From Sclerotinia nivalis (lineage: Eukaryota; Ascomycota; Leotiomycetes; Helotiales; Sclerotiniaceae), in NCBI GenBank assembly GCA_029531795.1, contig JAPEIS010000003.1, forward strand, positions 682,001-746,000: a stretch of 64,000 nt of DNA, written 5' to 3'. The position numbers and the translations under genes are program-made. Numbering within the stretch: position 1 is the first letter of the stretch; each line of letters opens with the position of its first letter. Positions 33,838 through 47,254 of the stretch are shown here, in pieces. The notes beneath the pieces were generated by a model, which saw nothing but the letters and a program-made list of their open reading frames with translations, was not told where the DNA came from and made no database searches.

Positions 33838-34683
33838 AGTAGCGATGGTTTGTACACACTATCGTTAGATCTTCATAGACGATACATTCAAGATAAATTT
33901 ATGTAGTTAGAAAAGGAAATAATAACGAATTCAATTATCCAAATAAAAACAGAGCATTAACAATCAGCATTCGATTGAATGAAAGTGAGGGGTACTTCCT
34001 TCCTCTACTTCTACTTGTATACTTAGCAAGTGGGTCATCGAAAAATCAATATGCAATGTAACGCTCAAACCACCGATTCCCGTCGTCAACTCCCGCTCCA
34101 TGTCACCCCGCGCCAACAAACGATACGAAGATCTGGGTTGGAAGAAGGTAAAGTCGCTACTAGATAGTCTGAAATAGCGTGGTTTCACTATCAACACGCG
34201 TAAATCCACTGTTTGTGGGGTCTTAGCGTATAAGAACATACGTGGGGCAGCTCAGTGTGTCGCATTGTGGGAACGGGCTCGGATTTTGAAGGGGTAACGG
34301 AATATACTTTGCTGCATAGAAACAGGTGGTTGACCGCGTGATTTGATTTGTGGTAATTTTTTCGTTTGAAGAAGAAAAGTTAACGAATGAATAGGGTTGT
34401 GGAGCTGCTTTCACGTCATACCGCGTCTGGACCGAAAACGTGGGGGCTGGATTGTACCCCACGGGGAGGGGAAATTTATCCGAGATGCTTCCGCTGTTTC
34501 ATCATGAATAAAGCGGGACGGAGGATGTAATCATTATTGTCCCTTTATGACAGTGGTAAAGTCTTATGCTATTTTCGAATAGCATGTGAGAACCTCTTGA
34601 ACAATCATACCTATCCACCATAAACCACCAATGTAAACATAAATGCAAGCTAGAAGAACATCTATCACCAGCGTTCATGGCAT
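33838..34683. other. Intergenic region, no gene recognised
   Basis: Promoter region of the transporter on the left and 3' flank of the kinase pseudogene on the right. Small open frames only. Confidence 0.5.
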
Positions 34684-36195
34684 TCATTCTACTACCTGAT
34701 TAAGCCACGGATCATCAATTAGCTGTCTTGCCGTCTTTCTATCCTCAGGACGCCATTGAAGCATGCCTTGCATGAGTTCCAAAAACATATCCTTATTCTT
34801 CCCTCGAAGACGCAGCTCGGATTTCTCCAAGCTCATATCTTCCATGATAGATATCTCAGCTATCCATTTCCCTACACGCGCAGGGGATTAGATTAGGGTT
34901 TTTGATTTAGACCAAAAGTTTCTTTAAAGTACATACCTTCTTCGTCAAAAAACTCGGGACTTCGCATACCTCGTTTGACTAGATCCAGAGGGGGAGGGCC
35001 AGCATTCCAATAACCTCTGCTAAATGCGCGCGAGTCGAGTAACCTTTCCCATCGGGATCATTGCCATGAAACATATGCTTACCTTCAAAAAGGTCCCAAA
35101 CCATAACTCCAACATTCCAGATGTCAATAGTAGCTCCATGTGGCTTTTATCATGACTTCGGGCGCCTAATAGCAGGTTAACATGGTCAATCAAATCATGC
35201 TTTACGAGCTGCAATCCTGAAAGACACAGTATAATACGAACCCTATAAATCTGAGGTCCCGCATTGTGATTTCTCTTTTCATCGCCCCGCACCGCTGAAC
35301 CGAAATCACTCAAGACGGAGTCACCGAAGAATTTCGGAATTTCCAATTGTCTTCAGGTATAGACCGTTACTCTGTTAACCGATTTTCGGGGAGAAGGGTT
35401 TCGCATTTCCGTATTGGTGAAGGCATCAAGAATAGATTTGTCTTCTATTTGAGAAAGAATATTGTCGGCTTTGATGTCTGTAAACAGCAATCAGTAAAGT
35501 GCCGAGCAACACGGGTCTATCAACTGATATCACTTTAAACCTGAGTACCCCGCACCATGGAGACAATATAATTTCTCTCGCCTGTGTGAACAAGTTTACA
35601 CTCGGTGTGTATAGAACAATTGTTTAAGGGAATTTTTGAGAAGTTCCTCGGTGAACATTCCATCCGGAAGACGATATCTCAGGTCTCTAAAGCTCTCCCA
35701 CATTGGCTTTTGGGCAAGGCAGGTATGGCTTCCTCCAGATCGGGGTATTAAGAAGGTTTCTAAGGCGGTCCTGATGTGAGAATAGCCCGGGTGCCAACGA
35801 TTTCCTTTCTCTAGGAGCTAATAAATTTTGAATTCTTCCTGTGGATCCCCATCGCGAATATATATCTTCAGGGCAACATAATCATATGCTCTAATTTGTT
35901 AGATCAAATAGACGATATGAACGATATGATGAAGAATGTGGAAGACTTACTGAAGATCGCGAGCTAACCATACGGTAGATGTTACACCATACCCAAGTTT
36001 TCCAACGACTTGGTATTTCGATGCAATATCTCCAATATTCACAGGGTAGTATAAGCCCCGCCTGAAGCCTTCAAATTTCTCTTCCTCTAGCGGTTGGACA
36101 TCATTGATCCATTCAATTCCCGTTGTCGGAAAGCACCTGGACGGCGATGGTGCCCTTCGAAAAGCGGTCCTTGTCCATCTAAAAATAGATGCCAT
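34684..36195 (-). pseudogene. SRPK-type protein kinase pseudogene
   Basis: The minus strand reads as a complete SRPK-like kinase of the fungal type: YYPVNIGDIASKYQVVGKLG with the Gly loop, an exon junction, DYVALKIYIRDGD (VALK lysine), a catalytic-loop remnant DIKADNIL, LSDFGSAVRGDEKR (DFG), APEVMIKATW, and a C-terminal lobe ending WRPEDRKTARQLIDDPWLN. It is broken in several places. A TAG follows EEFKIY, and a TGA lies after VTVYT. Sequence is missing between LKQLF and HTECKLVHT, removing the segment before the catalytic loop. The frame shifts after ATWSY, and one base is lost at VIGML before the expected GPPPLDLV. One intron donor now reads GCGAG. Several introns are still recognisable. The high remaining similarity suggests recent loss. 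I have not rebuilt the product. Confidence 0.85.
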
Positions 36196-36485
36196 CGCGG
36201 GAATGTAGAAAGCGTCCGATCGAATTGTTTAAACTATGACTTCTTACTTGAGGAAGTTAATGAGAAAAAGGTTTTGCTAGTTTGACGATAATGAAGATCA
36301 TGGTAGTTCTCTTACTCTGAGGGTGAATATAGACGAGATTCGGCAATCATTATCAATACATGTGACAGATTTCTCTCGTTAGGCACATAATTTACAACTA
36401 CACGTGCTATTAATACTAGATACACCCAGGCTGGGGCGCCTACATGTCGACTCCCTACAAGAACCTTCCACAACTATCTCCGAGT

Positions 36486-38623
36486 TTAAAGTCGAGCCTT
36501 TATCTCATTCCTACTAATTTCCTCCTTTGCTTTCTCTCTCAGCACCTTTCTCAATATTTTTCCGCTCTTAAATTCTTTCAGTTCAAGGCTCCAAGCACCT
36601 CACACACTGCTCCTCTCCAAAAATTTCGAAAATGGAGCGAGCAGACATCAAAAAAATCAAAACTCACCGGATTCTTAGGAATCGCCTCCAGAAATACCAC
36701 ACCACCCTTCAACCACTTAAACCTGGTAGTTCTCTCCTCTACCCACTTCATCACCTCTTCTTCCGTCACATTTCCATCTCCAATCTTCACCACATAAGCT
36801 CTTGGGGCCTCTCCTTCCCCAATCGTCACCCCAATCACGGCCGCATCAGCAATCCCTGGATGTTCTAACAAAAGAGCCTCCAGTTCCGCCGGTGCAACTT
36901 GATTACCTTTTACTTTGATAAGTTCTTTCATGCGGTCGACGATGTAAAAATTGTTTTGGGAGTCCACGTAGGCTATGTCTCCTGTGCGGAGCCAGCGGCC
37001 ATCGGGAGAATTTACGATTGTTTCGTGTGTGGCTTCAGGCTTGTTCCAATAGCCTTTCATTATACTTTTGGATTTGTCAGTACCGTGCCCGTTGTTGTTT
37101 GCGTTGAGAATAAAAGTAAACAATAGAAACGTCGAACATACTTAGGAGCTTGAACCAAGATTTCCCCTCGTTCACCCTGCTTGACCTCCTCCAAAGTCTC
37201 CGGGTTCACGATCTTAGAGCGGCAATTGGCGTTAAGCTCACCAACTGTGTTTGGGAGAGGATCAAGTCGAGGATCGCAACCAAGGATTGAACATGTTGCT
37301 TCAGTCATGCCCCATCCTTGCTTTATGTGGTATTAGTTGTTTTGGATAAGAATACAAATGAAGTGAGAAATAACGACATAGGAAAAGGAAACTTGCCGTA
37401 AGTTTTACACGTCCATTTGGCCACAGTTTTTCCGCTGCTTCTATCACTTCTCCACTTAGTGGTGCTGCACCAGACCCCATATCGGTAACACTACTAAGAT
37501 CATACTGTTCTGTGAGGGGCGATTTCACGAGCATCTGGATTTCCTCCCGTCAATGTTTCGTTCCCTTTTATGTAACAATTGGATGGTGGGTACTTACAAC
37601 AACAACAGGAGGTACCATATTCAACACTGTAATCTTATATTTCTGTACCGCTTCCAACATCTCTTTAAAATCAAACTTCTTCATGATATAGACTGGGATT
37701 CCACGTTTAGGGGCTACCGTGCAGAAAATTGTTTGTCCCATTGCGTGGTACAACGGGAGGAAACATAACCATTTTCTAATATGCAAACCGAGTTAGAAGA
37801 TGGAAAGCGGTCAATGGGCGTACTTACGCTTTTTTGTTTCTTTTTTCTATATCGGCATGGAGTTCATGTAAGTGCCTGTATTGCACTGCGTTCGCAACAT
37901 AATCTAGGTAGTTTCGCCGTCAGTACTCCATCCAAGTCTGGACAAGTTTCGCGAACATGATCACAGATCAAGAAGAGATGAAAACTTACTATAATGCGTA
38001 ATCATCACCCCTTTCGGTACCCCAGTTGTCCCACTACTATAATTCAAACAACAAACCGTTTCCTTAGGATCAATATCCTCGTTCCATTGGAATCGCCCCC
38101 CAACCTCCTCACTCTCTAACAATTCCCACCAACTTTTCATTCCCCCTTGTGCTGCCTCTCTGCTACCACTAATCTCCTCATCATCAAAACTAAAAACATT
38201 CTCCTTTCCAAGTCCCACTTCCTCCGCAGCTCTCAGTCCAGTCCCCAGACCCTCCCTCCCACAAATCAAAAACTTCGCGCCACAATCCTTCAACTGATAC
38301 ACCAACTCCCTCTCCACAAACCCCGGATTAGCTCCTGTAAAAATGCCTCCTGCCATAATTATCCCCACAAGCACAACTGGAAAAAATAAATTATTGCCCG
38401 AGAAAAGTAATACTCGATCACCTGGTTTCAACCCATTTTTGATGAGCCCAGCAGCTAGACGCTGCGAATAGAGACGAAATTTTGAATGGGTGAGGAAATG
38501 CGACGGGTCTGCGGCATTAATGAAGGTGGGCTTTTCTGGGAGAGGGTATGTGGGAGAGGTGAAGAGATAGGTTGGAAGAGTTACAGGAGGAATAGTGATC
38601 TGCCAACGGGAGGAGATGGGCAT
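36486..38623 (-). CDS. Acyl/aryl-CoA ligase (4-coumarate-CoA ligase-like), 560 aa, seven exons, PTS1-like end
   Basis: Exons: 38623-37990, 37903-37828, 37775-37598, 37534-37397, 37320-37142, 37064-36668 and 36566-36486. The frame closes over all six introns (561 codons). The intron at 37396-37321 uses a GC donor (GCAAGT), needed to give VKLTQGWGMTE. ANL-superfamily motifs are in order: YSSGTTGVPKGVMITH (A3, phosphate loop), FLPLYHAMG, QGWGMTE (A5), TGDIAYVD (A7), VKGNQVAPAELE (A8 hinge) and the A10 lysine region PKNPSGKILRK. The C-terminus ARL fits a type-1 peroxisomal targeting signal, as in many fungal ligases of this class. It would activate a fatty or aromatic carboxylic acid with ATP and CoA. 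The substrate is unknown. Confidence 0.93.
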
Positions 38624-39408
38624 TTTTCGTTTTGAAATCTAGTTTAATATTGTTTTTTTTTTGTTTTTTGACTAAAGTGAGCAAAGAAATGGGTATTCAA
38701 AGTTCGAACTAGTTAAGTAAATACAATTTCACAAAGTTAAGAAACGAAAGAGAATCAAAAAGTTGTCACTAGCCAACAGCTGATAATTGTACATGTACCT
38801 AGGTAGATACTACTCACAATTTCACATTCGATGTACCTCTCCGTAATGCATCCCATATTTTGCGGGGTACTCAAGTGCGGGGGCGGGGCATTGCCGTGTC
38901 TAGCTTTTGTTTTCCTGCTAGTTCCGAGGTCATTTTCGGGTATTTCAGCGAATTGAATGACTCGTGCTTTTCCCCTCTATCTCTGGTGCGTCCGGAAAAC
39001 CGGCAACGGATGAAACTTTTGTGCATATATACTAGGTATTTTGCATATTCAGTCAGCAAATTGCGACGGCACATACAGTGTTAGCAGTGAAGATGTGACC
39101 TTAGGTTAGGCCACTTGCATTTCACGTGGAAAGACTAGCTTAGCCTCACATGGTGTATATTCAAAGCTTCCTATATTAAAAACAATCAAACTTATTACAC
39201 GCTGCTAAACTGAGACCACTAAACAGGATCTTGTCTAAATAATGGCATTAATCTGATGTCTATTTCTACAAGACTCTGATACTCATGGCATTTACCACGA
39301 CCCAAAACCTGTTGGATGCGGAAGGCTACTTGAGGGATACCTGTATATGAGCAGGATCTCCCAATAGTCAACACAAAAAGTCTCGCTTCCTCCATCACTA
39401 ACTCCACT
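38624..39408. other. Intergenic region, no gene recognised
   Basis: About 0.8 kb between the ligase start and the end of the first oligopeptide transporter. It contains a T-rich tract near 38654-38670 close to the ligase start. No other structure seen. Confidence 0.5.
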
Positions 39409-42140
39409 TTATTCAGCAATAGGACAATGATCGTAATTCCCATTGAAGTTATTCCCCCACCACTGCGGGAACGGCGCCGCGAAGCCACCGGCTCCAAAGA
39501 CAGCGAATGATAAGATGAACAAAACAGTGTAACTAGCACCGTCCCAGGCTCCGGTAATTAAATACGAATAATTCTTGAAGATACTCGGACGATAATTGCG
39601 GAGATAGAATTGGGTGAAGAATCCAGCAATCACTTGGCTGAAAATCACACAGGTTTGCGATTGATTGTAGGGAATGTAGCCGGCATATTGGATGAATTGA
39701 GGCATGTTGATTTCGGTTAGGGCAAAACCGCGGATTTTGGGGATGAACTATTTGGAAGAGTCTCGGTTAGTGAAAGGAGAAAGCGGGAAGGAGATTGGGG
39801 ACACTGACAAATACGACAATACGATGTGCCAAGACAAACGCGGCGCCGATAACCAGACCTAAGGGTACAATTGAATATTTGGCTCCGGATTTGTAAAGTT
39901 CCTTGGCCAGTGCCCACGAAGCTGCATTGGTGTTGAAAGCCTGAATTGAGGCGCCACTCCAGGAACTATTACCATTTCCGGTGGCAAGAAGTTCGCGGTT
40001 AGAGTTTATGATCGATATCATGACGACGTAATTGACAAAACCTCCTAGTACAGTACCATATATTTGAGTAAGAAACATGGTACGAGGAGGGATTTTGACT
40101 GGATTTATTGGTTAGTTCGTGGATACATATTGTAAGGGTAATGGTTACGTACGGTATTCGCCCAACTTGAGGTCATTCGAAAGATTGACGGTGTTGGCGA
40201 TGACATTATGCGACCAAGCAGCAAAGTACATGTTACCGACAGGGCGTCCAGGAAGCATTAGACCCGCCAACATCTTACTTAAGTTATTTGTGGCGATACC
40301 ATTTCCATAGCGAGCATATAGGAGATTACTCTGGTTTAACGTTAGAGTTTTAAATGCCACAAAACAGCTCAAGGGATATACATACCAAGGGAGCAATGAA
40401 ACATCCCAGCAGCAATGCAACAATATATGCCCAGACAGGAAGAGTGATATGCTCCTTGATAACGACCACAAGACCAAGAACAAAGCTGATGATGAGGATC
40501 CCAATGTACCACCACCATGGAGCCTCTTTATAATTTTTGGCCATGTGCGCATGATGTGGATCTTCGTATGTTCCTGCCTTTGCACTTTTGAATGCTCGGA
40601 CGACATCCCCGCCCCAGAATACAAAACAATGAGTGATTAGAGCACCAATCTAAAATTTTCAAAGTCAGTATCCCCGAACTTGTGAATGATGGTGGTAGAT
40701 TGAGACACTTACAGCAGCATTTGCCATGAACATAGCATACGCAAAACTTCCTGTCAGACTAGGATTACCATATTCTTCCAAAGCCGTCCTGTTCAGTATA
40801 CCATCGGAGAAGACTTGCCCGGTGGGATACCTCGAGCCATTTTCGGAACGAAGTTGTGTTGACATGAAAGGTTGCGCTTTTGCATCCCATGCGTTGGTAT
40901 AGTAGATACCGAGCATGGCGGCAAAACAGACGACGTATCCTGCGACACTATGGGCTTGTGTCTTGAGCGGAAGGGAAGTGTTGAAAGATGTAATCTACGA
41001 GTTCGCTCCAGTTAGTTCTTCTCTTTCATTTCAAACAACATACAATCGGGTTTTTGACTTACATATTGCCAATCAAACGACAGCGAGAAGAGTCCCAGTC
41101 CTTCATTATTCGTCGCACCTCCAAAGATATTGGTAAGTGTACTCGCCTTACTACCCGTGGCATTCATAGCAGCCAGACAAGGAATGGAAACAGAATTCAA
41201 CCATGGGAAAATATAAGCCGGAAGGAACTCATAAGCGGACATGCTTGCAAATGCATACCAGAAGTATCTGAGAGGCTTGGAATGTTTTAGATCTTGCCAG
41301 TGAAGTCCTTGTAAGGTTTTCACTGTGGGTAGTGTACTCCAGTATACGGATTCTGGGTGCCATACCATGATGGGACGAAGCATTCCGCAGAGACCGTAGC
41401 CGAAGAGACCGATGGAGATTACTGCTAAGATGACGGTGGTAGCGCTGAGAGGTATGCCATAGAAGAGATCTTGAGCCGCAAATACTGTGATGGTTTCGGC
41501 GGCATTGGAGGCTGATGTGGCAGTGATGGCGCAAATAGCGTGTTCTTTAAGATTCCATGGTCCATAGTTGAAGAATGAGATAATGCGAATATACATCGGT
41601 GGTTTACCCTGTCCACCCCTTTCTCTCCATCGAGCTTCAAATTTGTCGCCGCGGGGAAATACGTTTGCCCATGCCTTACCCAAGAAGTAGGCAATAAGAA
41701 CGATGAAAGTACCTTGGATAACACCTTGGGAGGTTGGTTTGAACTAAGTTCAGAGATTAGCTTTTGTTCATCCAAGCAGATATCTATTTACGACCCACCG
41801 AGTAAATCTGGTACATGACTGCCTGAAATCCTGAAAGCACAGTAGCTAGCACAATGCTACGGAAGCTTAAAGCAGGCTCTCCATCATCCCTTAGAGGCAA
41901 CAAGTGCGCAGCTGCATCCGCACCGGTAACAATAATAATATCATCGTCACTCTTGTCATCTCTACCGTTATCAGACAATTCTTTCGTCTCAATGTCTAGC
42001 GGATCTTTAGAGACCTCTCGTTTATCAGCCGAGATACGAAGCTTCTCGTCAATTTCCTGGTGTGTGGGGACGGCAATGACTTGGCCCTCAACAGGGTTGA
42101 ACGCCCCGACGACTGAGATGTCGGTATTGGCGCCTGGCAT
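39409..42140 (-). CDS. Oligopeptide transporter (OPT family) 1, 791 aa, seven exons
   Basis: Exons: 42140-41799, 41743-41063, 40994-40713, 40649-40386, 40330-40153, 40098-39809 and 39747-39409, all GT-AG, frame closed (792 codons). After an acidic cytoplasmic tail of about 90 residues, some 14-16 hydrophobic segments follow. OPT signatures include NYGPWNLKEHAICAI (usual NPGPFNxKEH), SLSFDWQY, ARYGNGIATNNLSKMLAGLM and PGRPVGNMYFAAW. The end FPQWWGNNFNGNYDHCPI is also typical. OPT proteins import tetra- and pentapeptides, glutathione or metal chelates by proton symport at the plasma membrane. A second, clearly different OPT gene follows upstream on the same strand. Confidence 0.93.
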
Positions 42141-44211
42141 TTTGTCGAATTGACTTCTGCCGACTTTGGTCTGGAAAAATCAAGACTCGTTCGCAAGCTG
42201 AAAGCAGCACAATCGAGGACACGTAGGGCATCACAAGGTAGATGTACTCCCTCTCATATATTGGAGGTCTTCCCAGACCCCTGATAAAGCCCATGCTTGT
42301 TCAATGGTGCAACAGGCCCTGGTATCGCGGGATACAAACATGATATCTCGTACGAGCACGATAAGGTAAAGAGGCCCTTATGTGATAGTAGCCTTATCGC
42401 ACGCCTTCGCTAGAAATCCCAGCTGATCGCGTGAAACTTACAATTAAAGCTTGTTTTCTCGGAGGGACTAACGAAATTGATATGGCCCTAAACCTTACGC
42501 TACGACTGGGCATGGATACCATACAGGGTCGTCTAATGTAAAATCTCGGGCTAAATTCCGTTAGTATGAAAGGTAAGCTTTGAGATTCCATGGATAATTT
42601 GTTTGGCGGGGATTGAAGTCAGAGACAATTTGAGGAAGTAGATGATAGGTGGGATAACAATGAAGAGGATATCTAGTCCCAGGAACGTCTTCCTTGGAAA
42701 GATTTAGCGAAGGGCACGACCGATGATCACAGACATCTTATCTCCCCACGGCGTGTCCGTCCGGATCGAGAATTAGATTTAATACTTGGAAGTGGAAGTG
42801 GATCAGGTTCGGAAAGGTGGCGCTTAATTTTGGGATTTATCCGTGAATACCTTACCCAGTATTGCTTGTCGGAACACCTGCCATCAACCCATTCTAATTT
42901 CTCTCCGCGACTTTATCGTCTGGGAAATGGGACTGTTATTCAAAAATGTACCCTTGGGTGCTGCGGTTCATATAGACTGTAAGTAGTCACAGTAAGTTGA
43001 AGCTATAAAACGTGGCCATGAAAAATTAGTCCACCAAAAAGTTAAAAAAAATTGTCTAATTTACCTAAATAAGCATCGAATTCAGATCAAGTCGTTGAGC
43101 TAGACTAGTCAGACGTTTCGGTTGCACCCTGCCGAATGCCCAGTCGGGTGATAGGAAACTATCCAGATTAAGCAGGTCATTATGCAGAACTGATAAGGAC
43201 ATTCCACATCTGGGAATTTTACAAGTAGTATTGATTGATAGATTCTGGGGATTCTCCAGTTATCATATTCCAACTTCCAACAATTATTCTAGTTTACTTA
43301 TCTCCTCTAATTATCTTTCTAATCTATCCGAGCTGATGTTTAAATCTTGGCGATTACATTGGTGAATTTTGAAATGAACGAAGATGATTGGTTTGTTTTC
43401 GAATGTAACCTCATCGAGCCGATCGAGTGTAAGTTCCTGGATATTTCATGTTGAGGTTACAATATTGATATTCCTTCAGTCGTCCCGAGACTGCGGATCG
43501 GGCACCAGCAAATGAGGGGCGAAAGATAAGTATTCTTAGCGTGCAAATAAGAATGGTGAACGAAAGAGGCAGGAGGTTAAGGAGAGATCATGAATTAGGT
43601 TACTCATTTCCTCAAATCTCAGTGTACAACCACTTTCCATCGCACGAAATTAGATAGTACAGCTGCACAACAGTTGGCTTCTAGAAGAAATCTACAGTAC
43701 ACGGACCATTGATCGGTCCCAGATCCCAGCTGTCACCCCTCCTTTTGGTACACTTTCTAGCTTTCGTTAACTCTATTGAAAATGATGCAATTTGCGACTA
43801 ATCGCAACTCTTCCACTTCCGAAAGTCCCACATGGATGTATAAGGTTACCCCTCTATACATCAAAATCCTTGCTGAGATTTCATAACGTTATTTGACCCT
43901 GAAATGAGGATATCAAAACCTCGTATAAACGAACTCTTTTGCACAAAAGTAACATACTATCAAGATAACTTCGATGTTAAAAGAAGGTGCTTACGTGCGT
44001 GGATATGGGTAAGCGTTGCAGGTTTTGATTGGTGATTAGAATACGAGGCGCTTACATCAGCAACGTCATGATGTAGTATGCTTTGGATTTTTGCAGTGGC
44101 GAAGATAGAATTGAGTCGACACAGACAATCAAAAGACATTCATAATATAGTTCTAACTCTCAACTCTCTACAGTCTTATCTCATCCCAACAGTCTATCAT
44201 CTAACCTATCC
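42141..44211. other. 2-kb intergenic region between the OPT genes
   Basis: Contains the promoter of OPT 1. Only short open frames (for example 42394-42591) without domains. No repeat larger than a few bases was noticed. Confidence 0.45.
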
Positions 44212-46884
44212 TCAGTTCAAAGCATTGGCAGGTAAATTCCCCGGCGGGAAACATCTATCGACAGCCATCGCATTATTCCCCCACCAATTTGGAAACGTGG
44301 CGTTGGGGAGATTGAGACCAAATACCATGACCGTTTGCATGAGTTGAGTACCGCAATCGAGGCCGACTCCTAGGAGGTAATTGTACTTTCGGAACCAGAC
44401 AGGATGGTAGCGATAGACGTAACCCATGCTGTTTAATTGTTAGCTTTAAAATACCATAGAGGAATATTCCAATAAGAGGAGCGAGTGAGGTAAATGAAAA
44501 AAAAAAAAAACACTTACAAAAATACAGAGAAAGCAGCACTAGTAAACAGATTCGTTGTCTGGTATACCGGAAAGACAGTAGCACCATAGCAAATCAATGT
44601 AGGGTTGAATCTTTCCTCGATCTTCCAATGAGGTTTCCATTTATGGACGATAAAGGTTAAGATGACGAGTATGGGACCAAGAAAAAATCCATAGCAAATC
44701 CAAGAGTATATGGAACCGTGCCCGAAAAAAATCTTAGGACCGAGAACTCCCCAAATTACAGATAGGGAATAGTAATTGCGGGTCTTGACGGCATTCCAGG
44801 CTTGGGAGGCAACGGCGCCGGTTAGTTTTGGGCCTTCGGAGTCTATGATGAATCCTGGTGGTGGTCAGTTAGTTACAGTTTCGTTGAATAAAATGGAAGA
44901 GGACTTACTCATCATGCCGTAGTTGATGAAAGGGCCCAAAAGTGTGCCATACATCTGGCCTATAAACATCTCCGTTTCTGGGATCTTCATATAGAACCCA
45001 AACTTATAATCAGAGATCAAGTTGAGATTCTGCTCCAAGATCTGTCGACCGTAGACCATGCACGTAAGAACAGCCAGAGGTTTGCCCGGGAAAAGAGCTC
45101 CAGCGATCACCTCGGATAGATATTGCATTCCGACTTGCATATTGGCAATGCCCCAAAGTATTCCATTTGGAAATGTGAATATACATGAGATGACTGCAAT
45201 AACTATAAAACCCCTACATCAATCAATTAGCCGGTGACACATTGGTCTGAAAGGGGATACACTTACCACCAAGGAAGTTGCATTTCACCTCCATAGAGTT
45301 GACCAATGGCAAGTCCAGAGCAGATGAGCAACAAAATTGCATACCACCAATGCGGAACGCGAGGGTGTATTTCCATCAACTTAAGATAAGGATCATCATA
45401 ATTACTCCTTCTATTTCTAAAAGCATCTTTCATTCCCTGGTAAGCGGGTGCACCATACCACAGCACTGAGTATACCATGGCCCCAGTAGATGCAGCAAAC
45501 CCAAAGAAAAATTGAAGAGCATAAGATGCAGACCAATAGGGTGAAGAGTAAGCATCCATTGCTTCGTGATCCAGCGTGAAATCTGGTTTGAGTATTCGGG
45601 AAATATTATACTTGGCGCCGGTGTTATCCCACGTACCAGAGCCCATAGGGGCAAAGTTCAAAGCGTTGAGACTGTTGGTGAAATACAAAAGAGGGTAAAT
45701 CATCCAGCATGCTAGAATTGCACCCATGAATTGATTCGCATTTGCCCAGAGCGGTGTGTAAAGTGGTGAGAAAAAGGAAATATAGTTCCAATCCAAGCTG
45801 ATATCGAGAACTCCCTGGAGTGTTCATTAGTATGTGGTAATTGTCATCAAAATCATGGGAGCATACAAAGCCATTATATCCGGACCCCATCACATATGCT
45901 TTCCAATTACCGTGGCCAAAATAGCAAATCAGTGGGATGGAACTCAACATTGGAAAGATAACCGAAGGAAACCATTCATAGCAGAACGCGCAACATGCAA
46001 CAATAGTAAAGAATTTGAGAGACTTCTTCGTAACAGCCGGGTTTTTGTGCATGGCGTTGAACAGAGACACGTTTGGTAAAACTCCCGGATAGTAAATATT
46101 GGGAGGTCGAACGAGGATATCCCGAAAGAGTCCTGCAAATCCATAACCTATCATTTGGGTCGTGATGAGGAATAGAATTCCCCAACCAGCATTTATCTTG
46201 CGGCCATAGTATAATTCCATCGCAGAAAGTGGACCGAGACCGTACGCAGTGTAGCACTTATTATTATGATCAGTAAAAGGAACAACAAAGAGCCATGAAA
46301 TGTACTTACACTACCCCAATAAGCTACTACCACGAGAGCGTGTTCCTTTGCGTTCCATGGCCCCGGGTTAAGACTCCATTTGAAACCAAAGGTATTGAAG
46401 ACACGCTTTGGTAGGTAAGCGGCCATGCCAGTGCCCATACCCCAAGACAGGAGTTGCACGGCATAACTCGTAAGGTTCATGGAATATGGCTTAAAGTAGT
46501 AAAATGAAGAAACTCCGCATCCAATAACCACCCAAAAAGTAGAACAGAACCAGAATCGGAACGTGAGGATTGGTTCCCTGCATTATGATCATAAGGATAG
46601 GTATAACGTTTGGGATTTGTTTCGGCATGCACTTACGTAGGGTCATTGTGCAGGTCAACAGTCTTGGCCAGCAAAGGGATAGGGTAATTTTTCAAACGAG
46701 GGTCGATGACGACATCGTCTTCTCCAAGTACGATGAGCTTCTCACTGGAGATGTCCTGAAAATCGTTGGAGTCGAGAGCTTCGATCTCAATATCCGCAGT
46801 CTTCTTTTCGGAGACAGGGGATTCTGTGGAGTTTTGAGATGTAGAATCCCCCCGTTCTCGATGTACATCTATGGTATCCATCAT
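44212..46884 (-). CDS. Oligopeptide transporter (OPT family) 2, 770 aa, seven exons
   Basis: Exons: 46884-46637, 46577-46310, 46256-45867, 45814-45267, 45213-44909, 44854-44518 and 44428-44212, all GT-AG with closed frame. The frame opens three codons earlier at TTG, but the first ATG is 46884. OPT signatures: NPGPWNAKEHALVVVAYWGS, MELYYGRKINAGWG, SLDWNYISFFSPLYTPLWA, GGEMQLPWWGF, VLTCMVYGRQI, and the C-terminal FPNWWGNNAMAVDRC. The sequence is only distantly like the downstream OPT gene, so this is not a recent duplicate. The intron at 44517-44429 carries a run of about 14 bases of A on the plus strand (T in the transcript) right beside the donor. It would import short peptides or related compounds. 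Confidence 0.93.
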
Positions 46885-47254
46885 CGAGCACAACCGTGCG
46901 AGTAAAAAAAGATAATTTGTAGTAACCGCTTTACTGCAGTGATTTTTAAAAAATGCTGGCTGCTGTGGTACGTTCTTATATACCCCGCGTTCTGCGTTAA
47001 CCCACAGGCCTTATCTATCATCTCACGGTCTTTGCCTAATGCAATGCGGTCAGGGGCCTGGATCCTCAATATTTTGTGGTTGATATCTTTCCCAAAAGCT
47101 TGTGGGCGGTTCCAAAACGGCAGCGTGCCCGACGAATCTTCGATTCTCGATAGATACGACTTTCCTTACCCCTCCGTATTCGAATAGCAAATGGTGGACC
47201 ATGTTGACAGATAAGAGCCAAGAGAAAAAGGCTTAGCGTGAAAGCTACTGTACG
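46885..47254. promoter_or_regulatory. Short divergent intergenic region
   Basis: Separates OPT 2 (minus) from the small unknown gene (plus). No specific sites identified. Confidence 0.35.

Noticed and set aside
39409..46884. OPT genes as part of the RiPP cluster
   Set aside because: They are separated from it by about 14 kb with an MFS transporter, a kinase pseudogene and a CoA ligase between, and OPT proteins are general nutrient importers; kept only as a low-interest question.
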